A model generated the notes under the pieces. The model saw only the letters and a list, made by a program, of their open reading frames with translations, did no database searches and had not been told where the DNA came from. From contig JAPFFF010000041.1 in the NCBI GenBank assembly GCA_039105265.1, positions 248,001 through 312,000 on the forward strand: a DNA stretch of 64,000 bases. Reading direction: 5' to 3'. Every line of letters starts with the position of its first letter. The stretch's first letter is position 1. Both the position numbers and the translations under genes were made by a program. Shown here piece after piece: positions 1 to 10,521 of the stretch. The DNA is from Tritrichomonas musculus. Its lineage: Eukaryota; Parabasalia; Tritrichomonadida; Tritrichomonadidae.

Positions 1-80
1 ACTATATGAATTCGTGAATCGAAAATGCTGCATATTCGATTGCATGTTTGATAATGTTACCATTTTCAAATGGGGTGATA

Positions 81-480
81 AAAAATGGGATGTGTATAGA
101 CAATTTTCTATTCCAAAATAATAAAATCTGATTCTAATTTTTTCTAATTTGTAATTTTTCTTAAAATTTGAAAGTGATGCGAAATGAATCAAATTTGACG
201 CCAGCACTTTCTAATCACTTATTAAAAGCTGAATTGATTTCTAGCATCGTTGTTTATTTTTATACAGTCAATTTTTATAAAATTGGCCTATCATATAGTG
301 AAAAAAAAATAATATTTCATTTCACTTTCCAATATTTTTTTTTTCAATAAAAAACAAATAAAGTTCAAAAAATGAAAAAAGATATTTTCCGATTTATGAT
401 CTAGATGCATTATCGCATGATCCATGAATCAAATTTTATTATTATTTCGGAATAGAAAGTTGTCTAAATACATCCCACTT
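81..480. mobile_element. MITE-like element flanked by TA
   Basis: Two inverted arms of about 50 bases sit at 84-140 and 425-480. The left arm reads GGGATGTGTATAGACAATTT and the right arm, reverse-complemented, reads GGGATGTATTTAGACAACTT; both continue with a similar TCTATTC then AATAATAAAAT stretch. A TA dinucleotide lies on both sides (79-80 and 481-482), which is the target duplication of Tc1/mariner-type elements. There is no transposase; the interior is AT-rich spacer with one chance 60-codon ORF. Inferred to be a non-autonomous element. The exact termini are uncertain by a few bases because the outermost bases match less well. Confidence 0.55.
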
Positions 481-482
481 TA

Positions 483-940
483 ATATATAGAATATGAAAT
501 GCTAAACTTATAAAACAGGCCTGATTAAGATATAGTTATATTGGAATTAACGTAATTTTTATAAACAATGGATTTAGACATCTGATCCAATTTAAGAACA
601 GATAGTATAATTTTTATTGCTCCTTAAAAAATGTGATTTTACTGAATTTAAGTTCGTTTCATTTGACAATCTAGGCTGATAAAATGTTGACAATAATAGA
701 AAAATTTTTGAGATTACGATATAAGGTTTATATATTATAATTTGGCATTTAATGCATCATTTATTTAAAAAAGTGCTTTATAATTATTTTAAATTTTACT
801 ATCATGTAAATACAAACTGAATACATTTAGTCTATCATGAAATATTTGTTTTTGACATCTCATTTTTTTAAACGAGTTTCTAAATATGATTTAAAAAAAT
901 CTAATTTTTGATAATAATTTCACTTCATAAAGAATACACA
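483..940. other. AT-rich spacer
   Basis: No gene, RNA or clear repeat seen between the MITE and the decayed kinase gene. Confidence 0.6.
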
Positions 941-3572
941 CAAGAGGAAATGATGCAATACAATCAAACATTCTTGATGATTTCATACTTCAAAATTTAT
1001 TGGGTCAGGATCATATGGGAAAGTATTTAAAGACTTGATTTCAGACGAAAGAGAAAAAATAAATAATCCCAATTGGAACGACACAAGAAAACTGATTGTA
1101 ATTTATGGGCTTGCTTTAGCAATGTCATACTTACATTCAAATAATATTTTACATCGCGATTTGAAATAAGAAAAGATACTGATTTTGGCCTCTCAAAAAT
1201 CAATCATCAAAACAATGAAAGTATGACTATGAAATCGGAAGATATGATCAAAGGGACATCCGAATATATAGCACCATAAATATGGAGTAATTTTCAAAAT
1301 TCAAAAGCTGCCGATTTTTATTCATTTGCATTAATTGTATAAGAAATTGTTACATATGAAAAAAATTTTTGAAAATTTTTCTTTTTTTATGATTCCAATA
1401 AAAGTGGCAAAAGGCTATCGTCCTGAATTCAAAGGTCAAATGAATGAAACGTTAAAATATTTAATTGAAAGATGTTGGTCACAAGAACCAACTAACAGGC
1501 CTTCATTTGATCAAATTGTTGATGAATTAGAAAATAATCGAGGTTACATTACTGACTCTGTAAATGAAGAAGAATATTTTAATTACATCAAGTATATTAA
1601 AGAATACAAAATCGAGTATTATTTATCAAATGATAAATTTCAACTTGATAGTTATGCTTTTCATCAAACAGGCTTTTTCAAAGAAACCAAATATGAAAAT
1701 AAGCATTCTATAATTATCGATATTAATTTAAAAATTTTTCTTTAAAAGACTTTTTAATGTTTACTGATGAATGCAAAAATAATGTTATAGAATCCGAAAA
1801 TGATCCAGAAAAACAATTAATAATTGGTCAATATCTGATTGAAGGTTGCCAACATTTCCCATTCAATATTCAAATAGGCTTGAAATATTTGAAAAAATCA
1901 TTCAAAAATAACTTTTTGAAAGTATTCATTTATTATTGTCAAATTTTAATTGAAGGAAAAAACATACCAAAAAATCACCAAAAAGTTACCAAATTGCTTA
2001 ATTCCAAAATGAACGATAATAGGGAAATATATTCATTGATATTTGGCAAAATGAAAAAAAAAAAAAAAAAAAAAAAAAAATAATTCACAAGCCAAATAAT
2101 TCTTTTTGGAATCAATTGAAGAAAAAAACGGTGAAGCGATTTATGAATATGGAAAAATTCTTTACAAAGATGATAAAGATGAAGCAATTAAATATTTGAA
2201 AATGGCCATAAAACATGATTGCATAAAAGCGATGCTTAAATATGGACGCATTTTATTTGACGATGAACTCAAAGAAGAAAGCATTGAATATATCAAAAAG
2301 GCAGCAGATAAGGGAAACTCAAAGGCTCTTTATTTATATTATACACTATTAGAAAAAGGTGAAGTGAAAAATGAAGCATGCGTTACAATGGATAAGAAAG
2401 AAGCAATAAAATATTTTAAACATGGCATTGAAAAAGAAGATTCAACAGCAATGGTAAATTATGAATACATGATAGAAAATGGAGAAGATACAGAGATGAA
2501 TAAAGAAAAAAGCGATTAAATATTACAAAATGACGATTGATAAAGGAAGTGCGACCGCAATGAATAACTATGGATCAATGCTTGGAAGAGGTGATGGAAT
2601 CACAATGAACAAAAAAGAAGAGATTAAATATTATAAAATTGCGATAGAAAAAGGTGATTCATCTGCAATGGTTAATTATATAATGATGCTGTATTCTGGC
2701 GATGGAATTTCAATGGATAAAACATAAGCAATTAAATATTTCAAGATGGCAATTACAAAAGGAGACTCTAATGCAATATTTAATTATGCAACAATGCTAT
2801 TTTAAGAAGTTATGAAAGATAAAGAGGAAGCTATTAAATATTAAAAATAAGCAATTGATAAAGGTGATTCAAACGCAATAGTAAATTATGCATCAATGCT
2901 TTAAAATGGAGATGGATTTGATATAAATTATAAAGAAGCAATTAAATATTATAAAATAGCAATTGAAAAAGGAGATTCAGATGCAATGACGAATTATGCA
3001 TTCATGATTGAATATGGCAATGGAATTCAAAAAGATCCAGGAGAAGCTATCAAATATTACAAAATGGCAATCAACAAAGGAAACTCAGAAGTAATGTTTA
3101 ATTATGCTGTCATGCTAGATAATGGAAATGGAATTCCAGAAGACAAAAAAGAAGCGATCAAATATTACAAAATGGCTATTGATAAAGGAAATTCAATTGC
3201 AATGCTTAATTATGGTTTTTTTATTAGAAAATGGAGATGGAATTCAAGCTAACATTGAAGGAGCAATTAATTGAGAACATAAAAATGTCTGCAGAAAGAG
3301 ATAATTCAGATGCAATGCTACTTTATGGCTGCATGCTTCTTAAAGGCAAAGATGTACCTGCTGATAAAGACAAAGGAATTGAGTACATTCAAATGTCTGA
3401 TAAAGACAATGAAAATGATAACGCAATGCTTGTTTTTGGGGAAATGTTGGAGACTGGAGACGAAATTCCAATTGATATAGCAATAGAATATTATCAAATG
3501 GCTTCCAAAGAAGGAAATGAAGATACAGATAATGCTTTATCATCTCTTTTGGATGGAACTTCAAACTATTAG
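941..3572 (+). pseudogene. Decayed protein kinase with C-terminal Sel1 repeats
   Basis: The reading frames preserve a glycine loop (GSGSYGKVF near 1005), a catalytic loop (LHRDLK near 1153), DFGLSK near 1185, an activation-segment end (GTSEYIAP near 1258) and a TKL-type last subdomain (CWSQEPTNRPSFDQIV near 1472). These are followed by many Sel1 units of the kind EAIKYYKMAIDKGNS and NYGxMLENGDG up to 3572. This kinase-plus-Sel1 architecture is common in trichomonads. The gene is dead: the glycine loop runs almost directly into the catalytic-loop region, so the VAIK lysine and helix C are missing; there are several TAA stops and frame changes; and a run of 27 A at 2054-2080 splits the Sel1 part. 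Two long open pieces remain (1335-1745 and 2986-3572 in parts). The stops replace different residues, so a changed genetic code does not explain them. Confidence 0.8.
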
Positions 3573-4076
3573 TAATATATATATATATGCTTAAACTTAA
3601 TGAAATTTTAAATATATAATCTTACAAAACTCTTTTATATCAAGTAAATCATTCAAAATAATAGCTTTTTTTTTTTAAAGATAAAAATTGACCTCAGATG
3701 ATGAAATGGATTGAGGTTTGTCTGATTAAGAAATGATTAATCAAAAAAATTCCAACTTTTTGAAGTTATTTCGATAATGCAGAACAAAAAATGGTTAAAT
3801 TTTTTTTTCAATTAAGAAGCTCAAACATTTTAAAAATAAGATTATTTTGAAACTGAATAGTTTATTCAAAGAAAATAGTTTTTGATTAAGTGTCAATTGC
3901 TTGGGGGAGGAGGGAGGGCTCTCTTTGCTCTAAATATAGCTTGTAGTTCTGCGATATGATTACGTTATGGGGCTGGATTGACATTATTGGCGGAAATAAG
4001 AAACTGAGTAATTCTGTTATATATATAATTTTCTGAGATTTCAATGGCTGTTTCAAAAAATAAAAAAGCAAAAAAA
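3573..4076. other. AT-rich spacer before the tRNA
   Basis: An (AT)-type microsatellite follows the Sel1 pseudogene at about 3572-3588, and a short GC-richer patch lies near 3903-3925 and 3955-4000. No gene recognised. The T-runs just below 4077 (read on the minus strand) can serve as the Pol III terminator of the tRNA. Confidence 0.5.
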
Positions 4077-4148
4077 CACCCCCGATGGGAATCGAACCCA
4101 TATCATAAGATTAGGAATCTTGTATGCTATCCATTGCACCACAAGGGC
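4077..4148 (-). tRNA. tRNA-Arg (anticodon CCU)
   Basis: The reverse complement folds as a full cloverleaf of 72 bases including the discriminator G. The acceptor GCCCTTG pairs with CGGGGGT, using G-U pairs. The D-arm is GTGCAATGGATAGCA, the anticodon loop TTCCTAA gives CCU in the right place after U33, and the T-arm is ATGGG-TTCGATT-CCCAT. The internal B box GGTTCGATTCC matches the Pol III consensus. The minus strand continues after the gene into T7 and T6 runs, which fit a Pol III terminator. The CCU anticodon reads AGG (Arg). There is no intron. One weak pair lies at the top of the anticodon stem. Confidence 0.92.
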
Positions 4149-4407
4149 TTCTTATTTGTTTTAAAACATTATAATATATAATATTTCTTTTTTGAAATTC
4201 AAAAACTTTTTTCGATTTTTTTTTTCTTCTTACAATTCCTGCCAATTACAATAACATAAAAACTCTAAATTTGTTTTTTTATTTATGTAAATAAAAATTT
4301 TAATTAATTCATTGTTATTCATGCATATTTCTAAGAAAATTATCTTTATAAAATTTTAAAATAACCGTTTTTTTTTAACCCAAAATTCACCTATCAAAGA
4401 TTGGAAA
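4149..4407. other. AT-rich intergenic spacer
   Basis: Upstream region of the ankyrin-type gene. No motif can be assigned with confidence; no TCAYW initiator lies close to its ATG. Confidence 0.4.
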
Positions 4408-6072
4408 ATGCAAGAAGAAGAAGAATTATCTTTTATTAAAAAAGAAGTTGAAAAATTTATTGCTAAAAATAAAAAGAAATATGAAATCATAACAAGTTTG
4501 CAAAAACAACTAAATAGCTTAACGCAAGATTCTTATTTTCAGGCAATCGAGTTTATTGAAGACAACAAATCCATATTTTTTAATGACCATCAAAGCTCAG
4601 TCTTTTTTTTTTATAGTGTTCTTGATACTTCGATAAATAATTTTAGGAATCTTGAAGTAATATTAGAAATTTTCATTCATTTTTCAGATGAATTGAAAAG
4701 AAACATAAGCGAAATCGAAATATTGGGACTTTGTATATTATTTAATAACAGCATAAATTATTTATTTATGAAAGGTTTTTTTTCAATATCAACAATTTTT
4801 ACAAAATCTTTTCAAAATGATTATTTGTTTATCAATTTTTTACCCGAAATTGAACAATATGACAAAGAATTGGTAGAATTAAGAAAAAAGAAAATTTTAT
4901 CTGTTAACTTAAATGGAATTGATAGTTTATTTTATAAAACCGTTACCTCAGATTATCAAAAACACATTTTGAATCGGAATTTGAATTATCATCCATCATT
5001 ACTTCACAAATCGATTCGAGAAGACGATATTGATACATTTCAATTATTGATATCACAAAACAATTACAATTTGAATGAACCGATACAATATTCATATTAT
5101 GAACGAACAAAAACGATAGATTTAAATCCGACACCCATCAAAGTTGCAGCTGTTTATGGATCATTAAAAATATTTAAATTTTTGATGATGAATAATGCAG
5201 ATTTAAGCGGCAATCTTCTCTGTTATGCCTATTTTGGCTCCAATGCTGAAATCATTCATTTAATTGAAGATAAATGCTCGCATGACCAAGTTTGTATTCT
5301 GCCCATTTTAACTCATAACGATGAACTTTTTGAATACTACATTGAAAATTTTGAAGGGGAAATAAAAGAAGAAGAAGAAGAAGAAGAAGATATAAAAAAG
5401 TTAGTATTTAATGATAATGATAATCCATATAAAGTATTGAATTCTGATTGTCTTCATGGAGCGGTTACTTCATATCACTATCCAATCATCACTTCCTGTC
5501 TTGAGCGAATCATTTATGTTTCGAGGAACTTTGAAATGGTTGAAGGTTTTGAAAATTTTAAAAGTGAATGTTTTTTGTTTGATTCTGAATTTGATTATGA
5601 TCTTTTTAAATTTATTTATTCTTTTAAAAAACCAAAAGTTCGAGTAGCTTTTTCTGGATGGTTCTTGAATTATCTTGAATCAATCCAGGATGTAAATTCA
5701 AGTGATGTATTTAAATTTGCCTTTTTAAAATTGTATGATATTATTAATTATCGAATTTTGCTGAGAAATTGGGTTAAGCACAATTTTAGTATTGCAATTT
5801 TTATTCTTGACTTTTGGATTGAAAAATATGAAACAATAAATCAGAAGGTTTTAATTGAAGACCTTTATTTGGCTGTTGATTATTATAATGAAGATATTGT
5901 TGCGAAAGTAATTAAACTTAAACCTATTAATTTCGAGGACCATATCAAAGAATTTAAGAATAGGCTAGCAATTAATATTTCAAATAAAATGATTTCTTCT
6001 CTTATAAAGAGAATTTCTGAATTTTTGCCAAAAGAAACAATTGATTTAATAGCTGAAAATCTTATAATTTGA
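4408..6072 (+). CDS. Ankyrin/DUF3447-type repeat protein
   Basis: This intact 554-residue protein belongs to the large trichomonad family with a conserved helical N-terminal half and a degenerate ankyrin (DUF3447) block. The N-terminal region (about 1-190) includes the stretches IEFIEDNKSIFF and YDKELVELRKKKI, which resemble the usual family leader. The ankyrin part spans about 197-290, with HPSLLHKSIREDDIDTFQLL and TPIKVAAVYGSLKIFKFLM as the clearest repeats. An acidic run (about 318-327) and a helical C-terminal half of no known family follow. There is no signal peptide or membrane segment. The family is expanded in trichomonads and its role is unknown; protein-protein binding is inferred from the fold. 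The start is the first in-frame ATG of the open frame. Confidence 0.85.
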   Translation: MQEEEELSFIKKEVEKFIAKNKKKYEIITSLQKQLNSLTQDSYFQAIEFIEDNKSIFFNDHQSSVFFFYSVLDTSINNFRNLEVILEIFIHFSDELKRNISEIEILGLCILFNNSINYLFMKGFFSISTIFTKSFQNDYLFINFLPEIEQYDKELVELRKKKILSVNLNGIDSLFYKTVTSDYQKHILNRNLNYHPSLLHKSIREDDIDTFQLLISQNNYNLNEPIQYSYYERTKTIDLNPTPIKVAAVYGSLKIFKFLMMNNADLSGNLLCYAYFGSNAEIIHLIEDKCSHDQVCILPILTHNDELFEYYIENFEGEIKEEEEEEEDIKKLVFNDNDNPYKVLNSDCLHGAVTSYHYPIITSCLERIIYVSRNFEMVEGFENFKSECFLFDSEFDYDLFKFIYSFKKPKVRVAFSGWFLNYLESIQDVNSSDVFKFAFLKLYDIINYRILLRNWVKHNFSIAIFILDFWIEKYETINQKVLIEDLYLAVDYYNEDIVAKVIKLKPINFEDHIKEFKNRLAINISNKMISSLIKRISEFLPKETIDLIAENLII

Positions 6073-6303
6073 TTTCTATTTATATAAAAACATTTGTACA
6101 AAATAAATCTTTTTTTCTGTATAAGAATATTTTCGTGAAGAGACTCTCAGCAATGAGTTATGCAAATATTCATAAATAAGTAATTCTTTTTTTTTAAATA
6201 AGGAAGATGACATTTGTTTATATAATTCATGTAATGTGCTGTCTTAATTATCATGAGAGTGAAGATGATTTTGTTTTTGGAGCATTGCGTGATGACTTTG
6301 ACA

Positions 6304-7050
6304 TCAACTACTGATGCAAGTTGAAAATTGTTTCAAAACATCAATGATTTCGTCGAATGTTGGGAGTTCTGTTGCTTTAAATGACGTACAGCTTTTGATC
6401 AGACTGATGCAATACTCCCTAGTTTTAGATGTTGCCTCTAAATACTCCATCATGACGTTGTTCGGTCGGTCTTGCATGACCTGCTTCATGAGGTTGCCTG
6501 TGAAAAGTGCGAAAAGGACAACACATTAAGAGTAAAAGTCAGCTTATTGTCGGATTCTTCTTTATTGACCATTTCTGGAGACATGGATGCCTTCGTTAGA
6601 CTTGAACCTTTCACTGATATCTCACTCTCGTGAACAAGACTGAAGTCGATGATTTCTGAGTTGAAGACTGAGCCCATCATGTTGTTTTCAAGCTTTAGAT
6701 TGCTGCTCATCATGCCACAACGGAGGAGATGCAATATACCAAACACAACCTCAACTGCAATTCTAACTTTCAGAGTATTGCTCATAAATCTTTTCTTATT
6801 CAATTCTTTCACACTGAAAAGAAGAAGTTCATAGAAAAGAGCATTTTTACTTTGAATTGGTTCATGAATGGATGAACAGATTTCCCAACATCAATCTCTT
6901 TCATTGCATTCTGAAGTTTTTTGAATACTTTTTCATCGTCTGCTTTTTGATCACTTTTTTGTGCATCAAATGTCCTATTCATTCGTCGACAACTATGAAT
7001 ATTTCACTAATCGCCAGTTCATCAATCATTTTTATGTTTATATCACATAT
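6304..7050 (-). pseudogene. Decayed protein kinase fragment (TKL-like)
   Basis: Read on the minus strand, pieces in two or three frames resemble a kinase: KVFKKLQNAMKE near 6915, NALFYELLLFSVKELNKKRF near 6800-6850, IAVEVVFGILHLLRCGMM near 6750, NLKLENNMM (a changed catalytic loop, HxNLKLEN) near 6710, IDFSLVHE (changed DFG) near 6650, and SFKATELPTFDEIIDVL (the last TKL subdomain, usually RPTFxEI) near 6340. The catalytic Asp and the DFG are altered and the frame is broken between the pieces, so it is not functional. It lies just downstream of the CH gene on the same strand, with no sign that the two were ever fused. Confidence 0.65.
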
Positions 7051-7187
7051 CATGAAAATATGAGAAGAAAACAATTCTCTTTTTAAATTCACAATTTCAT
7101 TTATAATATAATATGTATAAATATTATCTATATTGTGTGTAATATATACTATGGTTTTATAAAATTAAAATATAATTCTATTCAAAA

Positions 7188-9074
7188 TTAGAACCAGCTT
7201 TTTACATCGACGAACATAAACTTAGAGGAATAATCAGCTGCTGATTCATCATTATTTTCGATTCTTCCATGTTGGTCAGGTTCTGGGAATGAAACCTCTC
7301 TTGATAATATCGCTTCTTCAAGACTTTCCTCAGCAACTCTGACCTTTATTGCTTCTGCTGTTGCATCGTCAATTTCCCATCTTTGGACACTTGGTTCAAG
7401 AAGTCCATACGAATCTTCAGGATCAACAATGACCCAAGCTGGTTCAACGTTTTCTTGGGCCTCTCCTTCTCCATTTTGATCAGCTACAGGTTCATCAGCA
7501 ACAACCCAATCTAAAACATCTTCTCCATTTTCATCTCCAGAAGCTGATTGTGCAGCAGCTTCCTCATCAGAAATGACCCAAGATTGATTTGTGCCTTCTA
7601 TTCCATTTCTTGGTTCAGAGTCGAGTTCCCATGAATGATGGTCAGGTAAAAGAATCACATCAGCGTCGTCATCACCAATGATCCAGGTTGGTTCTTCAGA
7701 TCCTGTGTCAAGATTTTTATTCTCCCAAACAAGAACAGCATCATTATAATCTTCCGAATCAGATTCATCTTCATCTTCATGATTCTCGCTTTGGTTTTCA
7801 TTTTCATCATTTTGCTCTGCTGTAACACTTCTTTCTTGCACTAATTTGGAATCAGCTTCAGCATTGTTTTCAGCATCAGTATTTGGCTGTTCATCTGATG
7901 TTCCGCTGAAGTCGATGAGATTTTGTGCAGATTCAGCTGGCCGTGTTTCCATTGCTTGTGCATTTGTTGCGTCATTCTTGACCCATTCAGCTCCACTTGC
8001 AAGAATTGAAGCACTTTGGTTTTGCTGTGGAACAACACTCAGATCGATGAGCGAGTCAGTCTTGTTCGATTGATCTCCCAGTGGTCGATTTTGTTCCACA
8101 TTTTCGTTTTGGTTTGTCCAACCAGGATTAGTTACGTCTGAATGATCAACAGCATCATCATCAATGACCCATTCAGGATTCTCAGTGTTTGTTGGCTCTG
8201 GTCCATTGTCAGCTTCATCGTCGTAATCATCGTTATTATTGCCGTCTTCTGCATCAGCTGCTGCTTCATCAGCCAATTTGCTTGCTTCTTCGGCAGCAAG
8301 TAAATGGCTGAGATCCTCTTTTGGTCTCTTATCGAGGACGACTTTTGCTGTTGAAAGTTGCGTGAGAAGCGTTTTTTCATCAACAATGTTGTCGTGCTTT
8401 TGAAGATCTTCTGGATACACAAAAACAGGAATGCCGAGATCATGCATAACATTAGTAGCAAGTTCTGAATTATGCTGCGAATCTTTTGGATCAAGTTTGT
8501 AATAGTTGATTTTCTCAGGGACATAAGTGTCGAGTAGTGCGCATAGCGATAAATCGAATGGCTGGAAATTGTGAATGTATGGATAATTGGCCGTACGTTC
8601 AGAAGCCCAAGATAGAAGAGCTTCTTTTTGATTCTTTGTTGTAATATTATTAGCAACTGATTCAACTGTATTTTCTTTGCCGTTTGAATTGTCAATATCA
8701 AATGATGCGCCAATCTGATAATGTAAAATTAGTGACCAGACTAATCCAAGAATAAGCTTCTGATTGTTATCATTGATATCTTTTCCGGATATTCCAACGA
8801 GACGAACACCATCTTTGTCAAACATATCGACTGCAAGTTCGCAATTTTGTACCATATCAACGGTTCTCTTTGGATCATGTGACCATGAACGAGGAGCATT
8901 TTTGTGTGTAAGATACGTTGCTAAATCACATAAGGCAACACCATTTGATAAATCTTTTGTAATATCTTCAACTTTGACATTTGAATGTCCTTGTAGTTTG
9001 GATGAAACCCAACGTGAAAAAACTTTTACTTGCAATGGAATCCATTGATCATCTACTTTATTTAGACTGTCCAT
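7188..9074 (-). CDS. Tandem calponin-homology protein with Trp-acidic tail
   Basis: An intact 628-residue protein. CH1 covers about 10-122 (VFSRWVSSKLQG, LSNGVALCDLATYL, INDNNQKLILGLVWSLI) and CH2 about 146-250 (EALLSWASERTANYP, DLSLCALLDTYVPEKI, LATNVMHDLGIPVFVYPEDL). This is the spectrin/filamin/alpha-actinin type actin-binding pair, so binding to F-actin is inferred. No spectrin, filamin or EF-hand repeats follow. Instead the tail (260-628) is acidic and disordered, with 11 tryptophans almost all set in short motifs such as EWVIDDD, TWIIGDDD, SWVISDEE, DWVVADEP and AWVIVDPE, plus LIDLS and LIDFS motifs. A possible Inr is at 9094-9098 on this strand, 22 bases before the ATG. Codon use is richer in G and C than that of its neighbours. 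Confidence 0.9.
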   Translation of the reverse strand: MDSLNKVDDQWIPLQVKVFSRWVSSKLQGHSNVKVEDITKDLSNGVALCDLATYLTHKNAPRSWSHDPKRTVDMVQNCELAVDMFDKDGVRLVGISGKDINDNNQKLILGLVWSLILHYQIGASFDIDNSNGKENTVESVANNITTKNQKEALLSWASERTANYPYIHNFQPFDLSLCALLDTYVPEKINYYKLDPKDSQHNSELATNVMHDLGIPVFVYPEDLQKHDNIVDEKTLLTQLSTAKVVLDKRPKEDLSHLLAAEEASKLADEAAADAEDGNNNDDYDDEADNGPEPTNTENPEWVIDDDAVDHSDVTNPGWTNQNENVEQNRPLGDQSNKTDSLIDLSVVPQQNQSASILASGAEWVKNDATNAQAMETRPAESAQNLIDFSGTSDEQPNTDAENNAEADSKLVQERSVTAEQNDENENQSENHEDEDESDSEDYNDAVLVWENKNLDTGSEEPTWIIGDDDADVILLPDHHSWELDSEPRNGIEGTNQSWVISDEEAAAQSASGDENGEDVLDWVVADEPVADQNGEGEAQENVEPAWVIVDPEDSYGLLEPSVQRWEIDDATAEAIKVRVAEESLEEAILSREVSFPEPDQHGRIENNDESAADYSSKFMFVDVKSWF

Positions 9075-9093
9075 TATTTAAACAATATATAAA

Positions 9094-9098
9094 AATGA
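9094..9098 (-). promoter_or_regulatory. Candidate Inr (TCATT) of the tandem-CH gene
   Basis: Minus-strand TCATT matches the trichomonad initiator TCAYW, with the presumed first transcribed A 22 bases before the ATG. The motif is short and common in AT-rich DNA, so this is only a candidate. Confidence 0.35.
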
Positions 9099-9538
9099 AG
9101 CATCAAGAAAACATTTTTCAATAATAAAATTTTATTGGTATCATATTGGTTTAATTAAATATATCTTTTTATTTTTTATAAATACATAATTAATTAATAT
9201 TTATTTTCAAATAAATAAATATATTACATTTAAAAATAAATATATTTTTATATTTACAAATTAGAATTTTAAGATATTTAGGATATATAAATAAATAATT
9301 ATTTATTTATTGAAAATTTGAATAAAAAATTTGAGTCCATCTCTCAATTTTTAACTATCGTTTTTTCGATTTCATAATGCGCAAAATTGAATGCTTTTCA
9401 ATTTTAATAGCATCAAACATTGAAAGAAACCAAGTTTTTTAATTTCATATTTCTATACCAATTGTACTTATCTTGAGTTTTCTTTCTAATAAATATAAAT
9501 ATGATCAGAAATACATAATAATAAAAAAAAAAGTTTTT
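9099..9538. other. AT-rich spacer between minus-strand genes
   Basis: Strongly AT-rich with TTTATT repeats. No gene or structured repeat seen. Confidence 0.5.
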
Positions 9539-10186
9539 TTATGATATTAATCTTTTTCCAAGCTCATAAGCTTGTTGAAGTTCTTTTGGAAAATCTTCCT
9601 GATGAACTTTCTTTTTATGTTCAGCATCAAAGAATGACAATTCATACTTTGAGTAATCTTCAACTTGAAGAGTGTCATATGCCGAAAGAATTTCACAATC
9701 ACCAAAAATTGCTGTCATTTCATTTTTGAGACTGGCTAAAAATGGTGTGTAAAACTGTTCGGACTGTTTTTCTGTTGCATTCATTGTTAAAATAATGGCA
9801 GTTTTAATTTTGCGTCCAAATGCAGACAATCCACTCTTTTTGTATGTTAAATTAGAAAATACCATTCGTTCAAGGACCGGATGAATTGCTGCAGAAACGT
9901 ACCCGAGGTAATTTGGAGAACCTAAAACAATTGCATCAGCTGTTTTGATTTCTTTCAAAATTGGAGAGAGTCCATCTTTTAAAACGCATACTCCTTGATA
10001 TTTTGGATCTTTTCTTTTGCAGCTAAGGCAACTGATACATGGTTTTATATTTTTTAAATCTGCAATTTGATATAATTTAACTTCTGCACCAGATGATTTA
10101 GCTCCTTCAAGGCACTTCTGAACCATGAGATCCGTATTCCATCCTTTTCTTGGAGATCCATTGAATCCAATAACTTTTTTAATCAT
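9539..10186 (-). CDS. Iron-sulfur flavoprotein-like NAD(P)H-dependent FMN reductase
   Basis: A 215-residue flavodoxin-fold protein of the NADPH-dependent FMN reductase/Isf superfamily. The N-terminus IGFNGSPRKGWNTDLMV is the FMN-phosphate-binding loop (GSPRxxxNT). A cysteine cluster at about 50-67 (CISCLSCKRKDPKYQGVC) resembles the compact [4Fe-4S] motif of archaeal and bacterial iron-sulfur flavoproteins. VLGSPNYLGYVSA is the second flavin loop. The likely role is electron transfer or reduction of quinones, nitro-drugs or oxygen in an anaerobe, in the cytosol or hydrogenosome; no targeting signal is obvious. It resembles prokaryotic enzymes, so lateral transfer is inferred. Related flavin reductases affect metronidazole handling in trichomonads, but that is not shown for this gene. 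Confidence 0.85.
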   Translation of the reverse strand: MIKKVIGFNGSPRKGWNTDLMVQKCLEGAKSSGAEVKLYQIADLKNIKPCISCLSCKRKDPKYQGVCVLKDGLSPILKEIKTADAIVLGSPNYLGYVSAAIHPVLERMVFSNLTYKKSGLSAFGRKIKTAIILTMNATEKQSEQFYTPFLASLKNEMTAIFGDCEILSAYDTLQVEDYSKYELSFFDAEHKKKVHQEDFPKELQQAYELGKRLIS

Positions 10187-10521
10187 ATTTATTTAATAAA
10201 CGGTCTTATCACAAACTCATTTGTAAAATTAAAAAAAAAAAAAATCGCGCCAATGATCGAATATTCATCTGTCTTATTTTAAAATGAAAAAAATAAAGTG
10301 CTTGAATGATCGAAATTCCACTTTTAAAAAAACTGAAAATTTTAATGATTTCAACTTTCCAAACTTTCCAAACGATTTTCATTTTCAATTGATATTTATT
10401 TTTTATTCACTTGCTCCTCTCAATTTTGAAACATAAGTGGTTTATTTTTGAATTTAAAAAAGTCCTTAATATGAGGATAAAAAAAAAAACAATTTTTCAA
10501 CATAAACTGCTCATTTTTTAA

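Noticed and set aside
1150-2930. TAA codons inside kinase/Sel1 frames as a reassigned sense codon
   Set aside because: The stops stand where different residues (Glu, Tyr, Met and others) are expected, frame changes also occur, and intact genes in the window do not use in-frame TAA.
3886-4101. 71-codon minus-strand ORF starting inside the tRNA
   Set aside because: It overlaps the tRNA-Arg gene and has no protein-like pattern.
8132-8713. 193-codon minus-strand ORF in another frame of the tandem-CH gene
   Set aside because: It is a shadow of the real CH reading frame.
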